64,000 nucleotides of DNA from Streptomyces fulvoviolaceus (GTDB taxonomy: Bacteria > Actinomycetota > Actinomycetes > Streptomycetales > Streptomycetaceae): positions 1-64,000 of the forward strand of contig NZ_JOEY01000039.1 of assembly GCF_000718165.1 (NCBI RefSeq). The letters are read 5' to 3'. The notes beneath the pieces were generated by a model, which did not search any database, was not told where the DNA came from, and worked only from the letters and a program-made list of their open reading frames with translations. The stretch's first letter is position 1. Every line of letters begins with the position of its first letter. The translations under genes and the position numbers were made by a program. Of the stretch, positions 39,139 through 47,199 are shown piece after piece.

Positions 39139-40536
39139 GTGACGTCCCGTATCCCGCGCGACTCCAGGCTTCGACTCGTCCGCCCGCGACCCCTGGCCGC
39201 CGCCCCCCGAGCCGTGAACCAGCGGCGCCCGCGCCGCCCTGCGCCCCGCCCCCCGGAAGGCACACCGGCTCCCGCGGAACTGGCCAGAATGGCACGCTCC
39301 GGTCTGGCCGCAGCGGCCCGCGTCGCCCACTGGGCCGACGCCGCCCTCCGCCTCGGCCGTGACGGCTCGAACTCCGACGGCAAGGGCACCCTCTCCGACG
39401 AGACCGCCCAACGGGCGGCCGGCGACCTGGGCCTGACCGTGGCTCAGGTCCGGGCCGACTGGGACACCGCCCGCCTCGCCGGCCTCGTCGAGGTGCACGG
39501 CGACACCGCCCGCCCCGGCTGGCGGCTGCGTGCCTGGGACCGCGACGACAGTGCCGTGCTGCGCGGCTGGGTCGCCCTCTTCGACGCCTGGTCGCTCGCC
39601 CACCCGGAGTCCGCCGACCGCGAGCCCGGCGCCGTCGCCGAGGTCGTCTCGGCCATGCCCCAGGTGCTCTCCTTCCTCCAGCTGTCCGCCGGCCCCGTCC
39701 CCGTGGAGCAGCTCCTGGACCTCCTGGAGCAGCGCGTCACCGAGCTGCGCACCGAGCGCTGCGAGATCCCCTACGGCCCCCAGCCGGAGCCGAGCACCGA
39801 GGACATCTCCCTCGCCCCCCTCGCCCCTCTTCTCGAATGGGCCCTGCAGGCCCTCGCCTCCGTCGGCGCCCTCACCTACGGCGACGCCCAGGCCACGCTC
39901 ACCCCGCTGGGCAGCTGGGCGGTCTGGGTCAAGCTGGAGCAGATCTGCGTCGCCGCGCAGAGCCCCGCCGGGAACATCGAGCAGGCCGCCGAGGGCATGC
40001 TCCGCGGCTGCGCCCAGCTGCGCCCCAACGCGGCCCGTGCCGAATACCGCGCCTGGCTCGCCGCCCGCCCCGTCGGCAGCGCCGTCACCGAACTCATCGG
40101 CGCCGCCCGCGGCGACGACGCCCTGCTGCGCGGCCTCGCCTTCGAGGCGCTGCGCGTGGTCGGCGCCCCCGCCGAGCCCGACGTCCGCTCCGTGGCCGAC
40201 GAGCCCACCCTGCGGCCGTACGCCCTGCTCTGGCTGGCCGAGCACGACGGGATCGACCCGGAGGATGCCCACGAGGTCCTCACCCGGGAAGAAATGACCT
40301 GGCTGTGGGTCGACACCGCCGCCGCCGTCGCCGACCACGGCGAGGCACCGATGCTGGTGCGGCACCTGGAGTCCGCGGTGCAGCCGACCGTCCCCATGCT
40401 GCTGGACGAGGTGCGCGCCGTCGGTCACCCCCGCACCGTGCAGGTCCTGGTCGCGCTCGCCGCGGCGCACCCCGACCCGGCCCTCGCGAAGGCCGTGCGC
40501 CGGGCCGCCTTCCAGGTGCACACCGGCGGCAGCTGA
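39139..40536 (+). CDS. Conserved Streptomyces protein of unknown function
   Basis: About 465 residues. After a proline/arginine-rich N-terminus (to about 50) the protein is mostly alpha-helical with many Ala/Leu/Glu residues and repeated two-helix units towards the C-terminus (VADEPTLRPYALLWLAEHDG ... MLLDEVRAVGHPRTVQVLVALAAAHPDPALAKAVRRA), suggesting HEAT-like repeats. GTG 39139 has a CGGAAG site; GTG 39091 is also open. No enzyme motif seen. Confidence 0.7.
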   Translation: MTSRIPRDSRLRLVRPRPLAAAPRAVNQRRPRRPAPRPPEGTPAPAELARMARSGLAAAARVAHWADAALRLGRDGSNSDGKGTLSDETAQRAAGDLGLTVAQVRADWDTARLAGLVEVHGDTARPGWRLRAWDRDDSAVLRGWVALFDAWSLAHPESADREPGAVAEVVSAMPQVLSFLQLSAGPVPVEQLLDLLEQRVTELRTERCEIPYGPQPEPSTEDISLAPLAPLLEWALQALASVGALTYGDAQATLTPLGSWAVWVKLEQICVAAQSPAGNIEQAAEGMLRGCAQLRPNAARAEYRAWLAARPVGSAVTELIGAARGDDALLRGLAFEALRVVGAPAEPDVRSVADEPTLRPYALLWLAEHDGIDPEDAHEVLTREEMTWLWVDTAAAVADHGEAPMLVRHLESAVQPTVPMLLDEVRAVGHPRTVQVLVALAAAHPDPALAKAVRRAAFQVHTGGS

Positions 40537-40546
40537 CAGCGGGCCG

Positions 40547-40960
40547 TCAGCCCCCGATCTCGGGGGCGTACGTGCCGAAGCTCCACACGTTGCCCTCGGC
40601 GTCCCGGGCCATGTAGTCCCGTGAGCCGTACTCCTGGTCCGTCGGGGGCATCAGGATCTCCGCGCCGTGCTCCACGGCGCGCCGGTGGTGTGCGTCGACA
40701 TCGTCCACGACGACGTACACCCCGGTCGTGCCCGCGTCCTTCATCACCGCGTCGAAGGAGCTGCCGGTGCCCTTGGAGCCGATCATGACCGCGCCGTTGC
40801 CCTGCACCAGCTCGGCGTGCATCACCGAGCCGTCCTCACCCTCGTACACCGAGAGCTCCGTGAACCCGAAGGCCTCCGTGAGCTGCCTGATCGCCGTCTT
40901 CGCGTCCGTGTAGAGCAGCGTCGGATAGATGCTCGGACGCCCACCGCTCGTGCCTGCCAT
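40547..40960 (-). CDS. VOC-family (glyoxalase/bleomycin resistance) protein
   Basis: 137 residues with the beta-alpha-beta-beta-beta repeat: YPTLLYTDAKTAIRQLTEAFGF, VMIGSKG and the second half TGVYVVVDDVDAHHRRAVEHGAEILMPPTDQEYGSRDYMARDAEGNVWSFGTY. PhnB-like. ATG 40960 preferred over an upstream Met because the family begins near this point. Function unknown, perhaps a lyase or binding protein. Confidence 0.85.
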   Translation of the reverse strand: MAGTSGGRPSIYPTLLYTDAKTAIRQLTEAFGFTELSVYEGEDGSVMHAELVQGNGAVMIGSKGTGSSFDAVMKDAGTTGVYVVVDDVDAHHRRAVEHGAEILMPPTDQEYGSRDYMARDAEGNVWSFGTYAPEIGG

Positions 40961-41059
40961 GTCGATCACTCCCTTGTGACCAAAAAGCCGGAAATTCCGT
41001 CTGCTGCCCAGTCTTGCAGCGCCCACTGACAATGCCCCGCCGACCGCGGACCCGCGACC

Positions 41060-41958
41060 TCAGCGGAACGTGTTGCACCGCCCCATGTCCCCGGTCCGGA
41101 AGCCCTGCCGGAACCACTGCTGCCGCTGCCCGGCCGACCCGTGCGTCCACGTCTCCGGCGTCACCCGCCCCTGGAACCGCCCCTGGAACCGCTCCTGGAT
41201 CCGGTCGTCGCCCACGGCCGCCGCCGCGTCCAGACCGTCGGTGATGTCGGCGTCGGTGAGGCTGGTGATCAGCGGCCGCCCGGCGAACCGTCCTTCGTCG
41301 TCGTCGCGTGGTGCGCCCAGACGCCCGCGTAGCAGTCCGCCTGCAGCTCCGCCTTCACGGCGTTGCTGTCCGCACCCGTCCGCCCGTCCTGCGACCGGCT
41401 CAGCGTGCCCATCAGGTCCTGCACATGGTGCCCGTACTCGTGCGCGACGACGTACGCCTGCGCGAACGCCCCGCCGCTCGCGCCGAACGTCGTCCGCAGC
41501 TCGTCGAAGAACCCCAGGTCGAGAGAGACCTTCCGGTCGCCGGGGCAGTAGAAGGGCCCGACCGCGGTGCTCGCCGACCCGCACGCCGTGCCCACCCGCT
41601 GACCGAAGAAGACCGTCGGGGAGGACGTGTACGTGCCGCTGCGGCGCTCGAACTCCTGGTCCCAGTAGTCCTGCACGCTGTTGACCACCGCCACGACGCG
41701 GCAGTCGTCCTTGGTGTTCGCGTCCTGTCCGGTACGGCAGCTCTGCTGGACCTGAGCGAGCGCGGAGACCGTGGCCACGGGCTGGCCGGTCCCCTCGGCG
41801 AGCCCGAGCCGGTCCGGCCCGACCCCGAGGAAGAGCCCCAGAAGGAGCGTGATCAGCCCGGCGATGCCGCCGACGGTCGCCCTGCCGCCCGGGATGCGGC
41901 TGCCGCGCACGTCCTGCACCTCGGAGGTGTCCAGCCTGGCGTCGTCGTCGAACTGCAT
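41060..41958 (-). pseudogene. Neutral zinc metallopeptidase (YpfJ-like), frameshifted
   Basis: Start [20 protein letters not shown] at 41958, one helix ([17 protein letters not shown]), the zinc motif [13 protein letters not shown] and [18 protein letters not shown], then stop at 41269. The missing C-terminus ([20 protein letters not shown] ... GRCNTFR) continues in another frame to 41060. A shift of -1 near 41270-41300 would join them. It could be a real pseudogene, a programmed shift, or a sequencing error. A 12-bp duplication gives RFQGRFQG in the tail. Confidence 0.8.
41168..41191. repeat. 12-bp tandem duplication in the metallopeptidase tail
   Basis: Two adjacent copies of CCCCTGGAACCG/C (minus strand reading CGGTTCCAGGGG) give a duplicated RFQG in the displaced C-terminal frame. 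Confidence 0.7.
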
Positions 41959-42086
41959 GTCGTCATCGTCGCCCGGCACCCCCTGGCCGAGCGCCGGGCG
42001 CTGACCCGAACGAGGGACAGTGTGATGCGCGGCTCGAACACCCGCACACAGAAAAAATGCTTGCACGGCCCCGTTAGACTTGGCCC

Positions 42087-42110
42087 ATGGCCATTCTCCT
42101 CGCGCATTAG
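42087..42110 (+). CDS. Seven-codon leader ORF (MAILLAH) before the ABC-F gene
   Basis: ATG-GCC-ATT-CTC-CTC-GCG-CAT-TAG. A TAGACT -10 box (42075-42080) ends six bases before the ATG, so transcription probably starts at the A of ATG and the leader is leaderless. The ABC-F start codon is 58 bases after the leader stop. GACGGCGGG after the stop can pair with downstream CCGTC/CCCGCC. This layout suggests translation-dependent attenuation. Expression is unproven. Confidence 0.5.
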   Translation: MAILLAH

Positions 42111-42168
42111 ACGGCGGGAACGTCCTCAGCCGTCCACCCCGCCAAACAACCCGCCCTGGAGTCTGTCC

Positions 42169-43767
42169 GTGATCTCCGCCTCCGGTATCGAGCTGCGTGC
42201 CGGCGCCCGCGTCCTCATCGAGTCCGCCACCTTCCGTGTCGCCAAGGGCGACCGCATCGGCCTGGTCGGCCGCAACGGCGCCGGCAAGACCACCCTCACC
42301 AAGTGCCTCGCCGGCGAGGGCATCCCCGCCGGCGGCACCATCACGCGCTCCGGCGAGGTCGGCTACCTCCCGCAGGACCCCCGCACCGGCGACCTCGACG
42401 TGCTCGCCCGCGACCGCATCCTCTCCGCGCGCGGCCTGGACACCCTGATCCGCAAGATGCGGGAGAACGAGCAGCGCATCGCGAACGGCTCGGGTGCCAC
42501 CCGCGAGAAGGCCCTGAGGCAGTACGAGCGCCAGGAGACGGAGTTCCTCACCAAGGGCGGGTACTCCGCCGAGGCCGAGGCCGCCACCATCGCCGCCGCG
42601 CTCAATCTGCCGGACCGGGTGCTCGGCCAGCCCCTGCACACTCTCTCCGGCGGTCAGCGCCGCCGTATCGAGCTGTCCCGCATCCTCTTCTCCGACGCGG
42701 ACACGCTGCTCCTCGACGAGCCGACGAACCACCTCGACGCCGACTCGATCGTCTGGCTGCGCGACTACCTCAAGACCTACCGCGGCGGTTTCATCGTGAT
42801 CTCTCACGACGCCGACCTGGTCGAGACGGTCGTGAACAAGGTCTTCTACCTGGACGCCAACCGCGCCCAGATCGACGTCTACAACATGGGCTGGAAGCTC
42901 TACCAGCAGCAGCGCGAGGCCGACGAGAAGCGCCGCAAGCGCGAGCGGCAGAACGCCGAGAAGAAGGCCGCCGCGCTGCACTCGCAGGCCGACAAGATGC
43001 GTGCCAAGGCCACCAAGACGGTCGCCGCGCAGAACATGGCGAAGCGGGCCGACCGGCTGCTCGCCGGCCTCGACGCCGTACGGGTCTCCGACAAGGTCGC
43101 CAAGCTCCGCTTCCCCGACCCCGCGCCCTGCGGCAAGACCCCGCTGACGGCCGAGGGCCTGTCGAAGTCGTACGGCTCCCTGGAGATCTTCACCGACGTC
43201 GACCTGGCCATCGACAAGGGCTCGAGGGTGGTCATCCTCGGCCTCAACGGCGCCGGAAAGACGACCCTGCTGCGGCTCCTCGCCGGTGCCGAGCAGCCGG
43301 ACACCGGCGCGGTCGTCCCCGGCCACGGCCTCAAGATCGGCTACTACGCCCAGGAGCACGAGACCCTCGACCCGGAGCGCTCGGTCCTGGAGAACATGCG
43401 CTCGTCCGCCCCCGACCTGGACCTGGTCGAGGTCCGCAAGGTCCTGGGCTCCTTCCTGTTCTCCGGCGACGACGTCGACAAGCCCGCCGGCGTCCTCTCC
43501 GGCGGCGAGAAGACCCGCCTCGCCCTCGCGACCCTGGTCGTGTCCTCGGCGAACGTGCTTCTCCTCGACGAGCCCACCAACAACCTCGACCTGGCCAGCC
43601 GCGCGGAGATCCTCGGCGCGCTGCGCACCTACAAGGGCGCGGTCGTCCTGGTCACGCACGACGAGGGCGCGGTCGAGGCCCTCCAGCCGGAGCGGATCAT
43701 CCTGCTGCCCGACGGCGTCGAGGACCTGTGGGGCGCGGACTACGCGGATCTGGTCTCTCTCGCCTGA
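42169..43767 (+). CDS. ABC-F family translation-factor ATPase
   Basis: 532 residues with two ABC domains and no membrane segment. First Walker A GRNGAGKTTL and signature LSGGQRRRIELSR; second GLNGAGKTTLLR and LSGGEKTRLALATL. Between them is a charged linker (QQQREADEKRRKRERQNAEKKAAALHSQADKMRAKA), the P-site tRNA interaction motif region. GTG start chosen by family N-terminus ISASGIELRAG. It probably acts on ribosomes as a housekeeping factor or antibiotic-protection protein. Confidence 0.92.
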   Translation: MISASGIELRAGARVLIESATFRVAKGDRIGLVGRNGAGKTTLTKCLAGEGIPAGGTITRSGEVGYLPQDPRTGDLDVLARDRILSARGLDTLIRKMRENEQRIANGSGATREKALRQYERQETEFLTKGGYSAEAEAATIAAALNLPDRVLGQPLHTLSGGQRRRIELSRILFSDADTLLLDEPTNHLDADSIVWLRDYLKTYRGGFIVISHDADLVETVVNKVFYLDANRAQIDVYNMGWKLYQQQREADEKRRKRERQNAEKKAAALHSQADKMRAKATKTVAAQNMAKRADRLLAGLDAVRVSDKVAKLRFPDPAPCGKTPLTAEGLSKSYGSLEIFTDVDLAIDKGSRVVILGLNGAGKTTLLRLLAGAEQPDTGAVVPGHGLKIGYYAQEHETLDPERSVLENMRSSAPDLDLVEVRKVLGSFLFSGDDVDKPAGVLSGGEKTRLALATLVVSSANVLLLDEPTNNLDLASRAEILGALRTYKGAVVLVTHDEGAVEALQPERIILLPDGVEDLWGADYADLVSLA

Positions 43768-43793
43768 GCCTCGCCCGAGAGCCGGTACCGCTT

Positions 43794-43855
43794 GATCGAA
43801 AGCGTGATCCACGGCGTGATCCACGGCGTATGGATCATTCGGCCGATCCGTGATC
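43794..43855. promoter_or_regulatory. Array of six GATC sites upstream of gbn
   Basis: GATC starts at 43794, 43806, 43818, 43833, 43845 and 43852, with spacings 12, 12, 15, 12 and 7. Part is a direct repeat GTGATCCACGGC (43805-43816, 43817-43828). Gbn is known to bind GATC-containing DNA, so this looks like an autoregulatory or nucleation site. The match to Gbn is inference. Confidence 0.6.
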
Positions 43856-43906
43856 CATCATCTGTGTGAGATCTCCTCGTACTGAGGTGTGTCCTACATC
43901 AATTTC

Positions 43907-43941
43907 GCGGCCGAGCCCTTTATCGACAAGGGCTCGGCCGC
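43907..43941 (+). terminator. Terminator of the ABC-F gene
   Basis: GCGGCCGAGCCCTT (43907-43920) pairs perfectly with AAGGGCTCGGCCGC (43928-43941) over a 7-base loop. It follows the ABC-F stop by 140 bases and the GATC array. Confidence 0.75.
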
Positions 43942-44001
43942 TGTGCGTCCCTGACCTGGCACTTCGCAGAAAAACCCGTTCGGCCGAACGAACACCACTG
44001 T

Positions 44002-44020
44002 GTGGAATTACAGATTCCAC
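44002..44020. promoter_or_regulatory. Palindrome GTGGAAT-tacag-ATTCCAC before gbn
   Basis: Perfect 7-5-7 inverted repeat about 120 bases upstream of the gbn start. It is a candidate operator or promoter-overlapping site. The remaining sequence between 43768 and 44142 shows only the array and terminator described separately. Confidence 0.45.
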
Positions 44021-44142
44021 TTGTGGGGACTCGCTCCTGTCGTCAAAACCGTGTCTTACGGACCTTGCCGAATGGGTGGCCATGAACGCTCGGAGGGGTG
44101 ATCATGAGAGGACCAGAGCGCACTTCCCATGAGGAGGCACGG

Positions 44143-44364
44143 GTGGCCGAGACTCTGAAGAAGGGCAGCCGGGTAACCGGCGCCGCGCGCGACAAGCTCG
44201 CGGCAGACCTGAAGAAGAAGTACGACTCCGGTGCGAGCATCCGAGCGCTGGCCGAGGAAACCGGCCGCTCGTATGGGTTCGTGCACCGGATGCTCAGCGA
44301 GTCGGGCGTCACGCTTCGTGGGCGTGGCGGAGCGACCCGGGGCAAGAAGGCCGCGACGTCCTGA
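44143..44364 (+). CDS. Gbn, GATC-binding nucleoid-associated protein
   Basis: 73 residues, the size and sequence I recall for S. coelicolor SCO1839. Basic N-terminus (ETLKKGSRVTGAARDKLAADLKKKYDSG) and an Lsr2-like helix-turn-helix (ASIRALAEETGRSYGFVHRMLSESG), then a Gly/Arg/Lys tail (LRGRGGATRGKKAATS). It binds GATC-bearing DNA and shapes chromosome structure. GTG 44143 follows GAGGAGG. Neighbours match the known locus (ABC-F upstream, enoyl-CoA hydratase downstream). Confidence 0.9.
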   Translation: MAETLKKGSRVTGAARDKLAADLKKKYDSGASIRALAEETGRSYGFVHRMLSESGVTLRGRGGATRGKKAATS

Positions 44365-44393
44365 TTCGGGCGGCCATCGGCTTTCGATGGTGG

Positions 44394-44425
44394 CCACCCG
44401 GTCGGTCAGTCGACCGGCCGGGTGG
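44394..44425 (+). terminator. Hairpin after gbn
   Basis: CCACCCGGTCGGT (44394-44406) pairs with ACCGGCCGGGTGG (44413-44425), with one G-U pair and a six-base loop. It ends gbn and precedes the next promoter. Confidence 0.7.
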
Positions 44426-44480
44426 TTACTGTGCAGTCACTTAGCTTTGCTCTGCTGACCGCACTCATCGGAGGCGCCTT

Positions 44481-45284
44481 ATGGCTTCGCCCGGCCAGGA
44501 CCTCGGTCCCCTGCTCGACAAGGACGGCGTCCGGCTCACCGTCGACGACGCGATCGCCACGGTCACGCTGACCAACCCGGCCAAGCGCAACGCCCAAAGT
44601 CCCGCTCTGTGGCGGGCGTTGGCCGAAGCCGGGCAGCTGCTGCCGGGCACCGTCCGTGTGGTCGTGCTCCGCGGCGAGGGCAAGTCCTTCTCCGCCGGGC
44701 TCGACCGGCAGATGTTCACGCCCGAGGGGATCGAGGGCGAGCCGTCCTTCATCGAACTCGCGCGCAGTGGCGACGCCGAACTCGACGCTGCCATCGCCGG
44801 GTTCCAGGAGGGCTTCACCTGGTGGCGGCGCAGCGACATCGTGTCCATCGCCGCGGTCCAGGGGCACGCCATCGGCGCGGGCTTCCAGCTCGCCCTGGCC
44901 TGTGACCTGCGCGTCGTCGCCGACGACGTGCAGTTCGCCATGCGCGAGACCAGCCTCGGGCTGGTGCCGGACCTCACCGGCACGCATCCCCTGATGGGCC
45001 TCGTCGGATACGCCCGGGCGCTGGAGATCTGCGCCACCGGGCGCTCCGTGCTGGCCGAGGAAGCGGTGAGCACCGGCCTCGCGAACCTCGCCGTCCCGGC
45101 GGACCAGCTCGACGACGCGGTACGCGACCTCGCGGGAGCGCTTCTCGCCGCCCCCCGGGACGCCGTCATCGAGACCAAGGCGCTGCTGCGCGGCGCACAG
45201 GACCGCACCTACGACGAGCAGCGCGGCGCCGAAAGGGCGGCTCAGACCCGACGGCTGCGGGACCTCGCCGGCATCGGCGAATGA
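44481..45284 (+). CDS. Enoyl-CoA hydratase/isomerase family protein
   Basis: 267 residues of crotonase fold. Oxyanion-hole segments are EGKSFSAGLDRQMF and VQGHAIGAGFQLALACDLRV, and ETSLGLVPDLTGTHPL covers the catalytic region. ATG 44481 follows GGAGG. Whether it hydrates enoyl-CoA or has another crotonase activity is unclear, as the second acidic residue pattern is not standard (LVPDL). It ends three bases from the convergent 45287 gene. Confidence 0.88.
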   Translation: MASPGQDLGPLLDKDGVRLTVDDAIATVTLTNPAKRNAQSPALWRALAEAGQLLPGTVRVVVLRGEGKSFSAGLDRQMFTPEGIEGEPSFIELARSGDAELDAAIAGFQEGFTWWRRSDIVSIAAVQGHAIGAGFQLALACDLRVVADDVQFAMRETSLGLVPDLTGTHPLMGLVGYARALEICATGRSVLAEEAVSTGLANLAVPADQLDDAVRDLAGALLAAPRDAVIETKALLRGAQDRTYDEQRGAERAAQTRRLRDLAGIGE

Positions 45285-45286
45285 GG

Positions 45287-46006
45287 CTAATGAGGCAGAT
45301 GAGCGGTGACCAGCACGGCCACCGTCGGGTGATCCGGTAGCGCCTGCTCCACCCTCGCGCGGACCTCCCGGGCCACGTCCAGTGCCCGGAGGCCCGCGCC
45401 CACCGCCAGTTCGATCCGGACATGGCGGCGCGGCAGAGCACCGTCGGACTCCCGTTCCCCGATGTGCACCGGCCGGCCCAGCAGGCGGCCGGTCAGGCAG
45501 GCCACGCCGGCGACCTCCAGAGCGGCGGCGGCCGCGCGGCCCTCGTCACCATCGCCGGCCTCCGCGGGACGCGGCGCTTCGGGCTGCCGTACGGGAGACG
45601 GCTCTGCGCCCTCGTCCAGCAGGGCTGTCACCCGTAGGTCCACCTCCGCCAGGGCCAGACCGAGGTGTTCCGCCGCGGCCGTCGAGAGAACCGCACGCAC
45701 GCGTGCCGCCGTCGTCGGCAGTGGCTCCGTCGGCGCGGCCTCGAACTCCGCCGTCAGGCGCAGCGGTCCGGGCGGCAGCGCGCTCGGCGGAGGCGGTACG
45801 ACGGGCTCGTCCGCGTCCTCCGGGTCGGCGAGGCCGATCCGCACCGGACCCAGCCGTACGTCCCGCAACTCGTCCACCGAACGCCGGAGCACCGCTCCGG
45901 CCGCGTCCTCGGAGATCCACGCGCCGTCGCTCGGGCCGCCCAGGGGCAGAAGTCTGCCGAGCCCCAGCTGATGTCGTACCGCCTGCGTCCACCGCTCAGC
46001 CGTCAT
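45287..46006 (-). CDS. Asp23-like/unknown protein divergent from the Asp23 operon
   Basis: 239 residues. The N-terminal half has WISEDAAGAVLRRSVDELRDVRLGPVRIGL. The C-terminal HVRIELAVGAGLRALDVAREVRARVEQALPDHPTVAVLVTAHLPH resembles the second half of Asp23 domains (I infer from pattern only). ATG 46006 has GGAGGA. Its divergent position next to the Asp23/AmaP cluster suggests the same envelope system. Not firmly recognised. Confidence 0.7.
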   Translation of the reverse strand: MTAERWTQAVRHQLGLGRLLPLGGPSDGAWISEDAAGAVLRRSVDELRDVRLGPVRIGLADPEDADEPVVPPPPSALPPGPLRLTAEFEAAPTEPLPTTAARVRAVLSTAAAEHLGLALAEVDLRVTALLDEGAEPSPVRQPEAPRPAEAGDGDEGRAAAAALEVAGVACLTGRLLGRPVHIGERESDGALPRRHVRIELAVGAGLRALDVAREVRARVEQALPDHPTVAVLVTAHLPH

Positions 46007-46093
46007 TCCTCCAGCCTGCCGCATCCCCGGCGCGGGAACGCGCAACCCCACTTACGGTGGTTCAAGGACGACGACCGAAAGGGACGTACGGCG

Positions 46094-46582
46094 ATGACCG
46101 ACATGACGGAGCCGAACCGCGCGCAGGCCCCCGAGGGCGAGAAGGAGCCACAGGCACAGAGCCCCCGCAAGACCGTCAAACGCGGTGGCGGGGACCCGGC
46201 GACCCGCGGGCGGACCACCATCGCCGACGGTGTCGTGGAGAAGATCGCCGGGCTCGCCGCCCGGGACGTCCTCGGCGTGCACGCGATGGGGAGCGGACTG
46301 AGCCGTACCTTCGGGGCGGTGCGGGACCGGGTGCCCGGCGGGTCGAAGTCCGTGACCCGCGGGGTCAAGGCCGAGGTCGGCGAGGTGCAGACCGCGCTCG
46401 ACCTGGAGATCGTCGTCGAGTACGGCGTGTCGATCGCCGACGTGGCCCGGGCCGTACGGGAGAACGTCATCGCCGCGGTGGAACGTATGACCGGCCTCGA
46501 GGTCGTCGAGGTCAACATCGCCGTGAGTGATGTGAAGCTGCCGGACGAAGAGGACGAGGAGCCGGAGTCCCGGCTCCAGTGA
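46094..46582 (+). CDS. Asp23/Gls24 family envelope stress protein
   Basis: 162 residues. After an acidic/Gln-rich N-terminus comes TTIADGVVEKIAGLAARDVLGVHAMGSG and DLEIVVEYGVSIADVARAVRENVIAAVERMTGLEVVEVNIAV, the canonical Asp23 domain. ATG 46094. It should localise to the membrane through AmaP (47873). First gene of a five-gene rightward operon. Confidence 0.92.
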   Translation: MTDMTEPNRAQAPEGEKEPQAQSPRKTVKRGGGDPATRGRTTIADGVVEKIAGLAARDVLGVHAMGSGLSRTFGAVRDRVPGGSKSVTRGVKAEVGEVQTALDLEIVVEYGVSIADVARAVRENVIAAVERMTGLEVVEVNIAVSDVKLPDEEDEEPESRLQ

Positions 46583-46615
46583 CGCATCCGTGACCGAAGA
46601 ACGAAGGGAGGCACC

Positions 46616-46810
46616 ATGAGCATGGCTGTGGTCGGCATGATCGCCGGCATGGCGCTGGGTTTCGCCGGGTACTTCGGCGGGTTCGGCGCCTTCCTGCTGG
46701 TGGCGGCGCTGGGCGCCATCGGTTTTGTCGTCGGCCGGTTCCTGGAGGGGGACCTGGAGATCGGCGACTTCTTCCGTACCCGTGACGACCGGCGCGACCG
46801 GCGGCCGTGA
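46616..46810 (+). CDS. Small DUF2273-like membrane protein
   Basis: 64 residues: two hydrophobic helices (VVGMIAGMALGFAGYFGG and AFLLVAALGAIGFVVGRFLEG) and an acidic-then-basic tail. An AGGGAGG site precedes ATG 46616. DUF2273-type proteins accompany Asp23 genes. The stop overlaps the next GTG start. Confidence 0.85.
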   Translation: MSMAVVGMIAGMALGFAGYFGGFGAFLLVAALGAIGFVVGRFLEGDLEIGDFFRTRDDRRDRRP

Positions 46811-47199
46811 CGACCGTGACCCCAGTGAGCAGCGAGGCCGGCGAGCTGCGCAGACCCCTGACCGCCGTCGCGCCCGGCGAGCGCGGAGCGACCCGGATCG
46901 CCGACCGGGTCGTCGCGAAGATCGCCTCGCAGGCGGCGCGCGAGGCGGTCGGTGAGCTGCCCGCCGATGCCGCGCCCCCGTACGCCACCGTCGTGGTCCA
47001 CCACGACGTCGCCCGGATCCGCCTCCATCTCGAACTCGACTACCCCTGCGACATCGGCGCCCGTTGCCGTCGGGTGCGTCATCAAGTGGTCGAGCGGGTA
47101 GGCGCGTTGGTGGGCATGGAGGTACCGGAGGTCGCCGTCCAGGTGGAACGGCTGCATCCGGTGCCGACACACGGCGCGGCACAGGGGAGGACGCGATGA
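46807..47199 (+). CDS. Second Asp23-like protein
   Basis: 130 residues. ATRIADRVVAKIASQAAREAV and VVVHHDVARIRLHLELDYPCDIGARCRRVRHQVVERVGALVGMEVPEVAVQVERL match the Asp23 fold, though the central glycine of the YG motif is replaced (DYPCD). GTG 46807 overlaps the previous gene. It overlaps the next start by four bases. Confidence 0.85.
   Translation: MTTVTPVSSEAGELRRPLTAVAPGERGATRIADRVVAKIASQAAREAVGELPADAAPPYATVVVHHDVARIRLHLELDYPCDIGARCRRVRHQVVERVGALVGMEVPEVAVQVERLHPVPTHGAAQGRTR

Noticed and set aside
41269..43824. Single large minus-strand protein running from the ABC-F region into the metallopeptidase
   Set aside because: The upstream part is antisense to the ABC-F gene and lacks domain features. 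The metallopeptidase starts at 41958.
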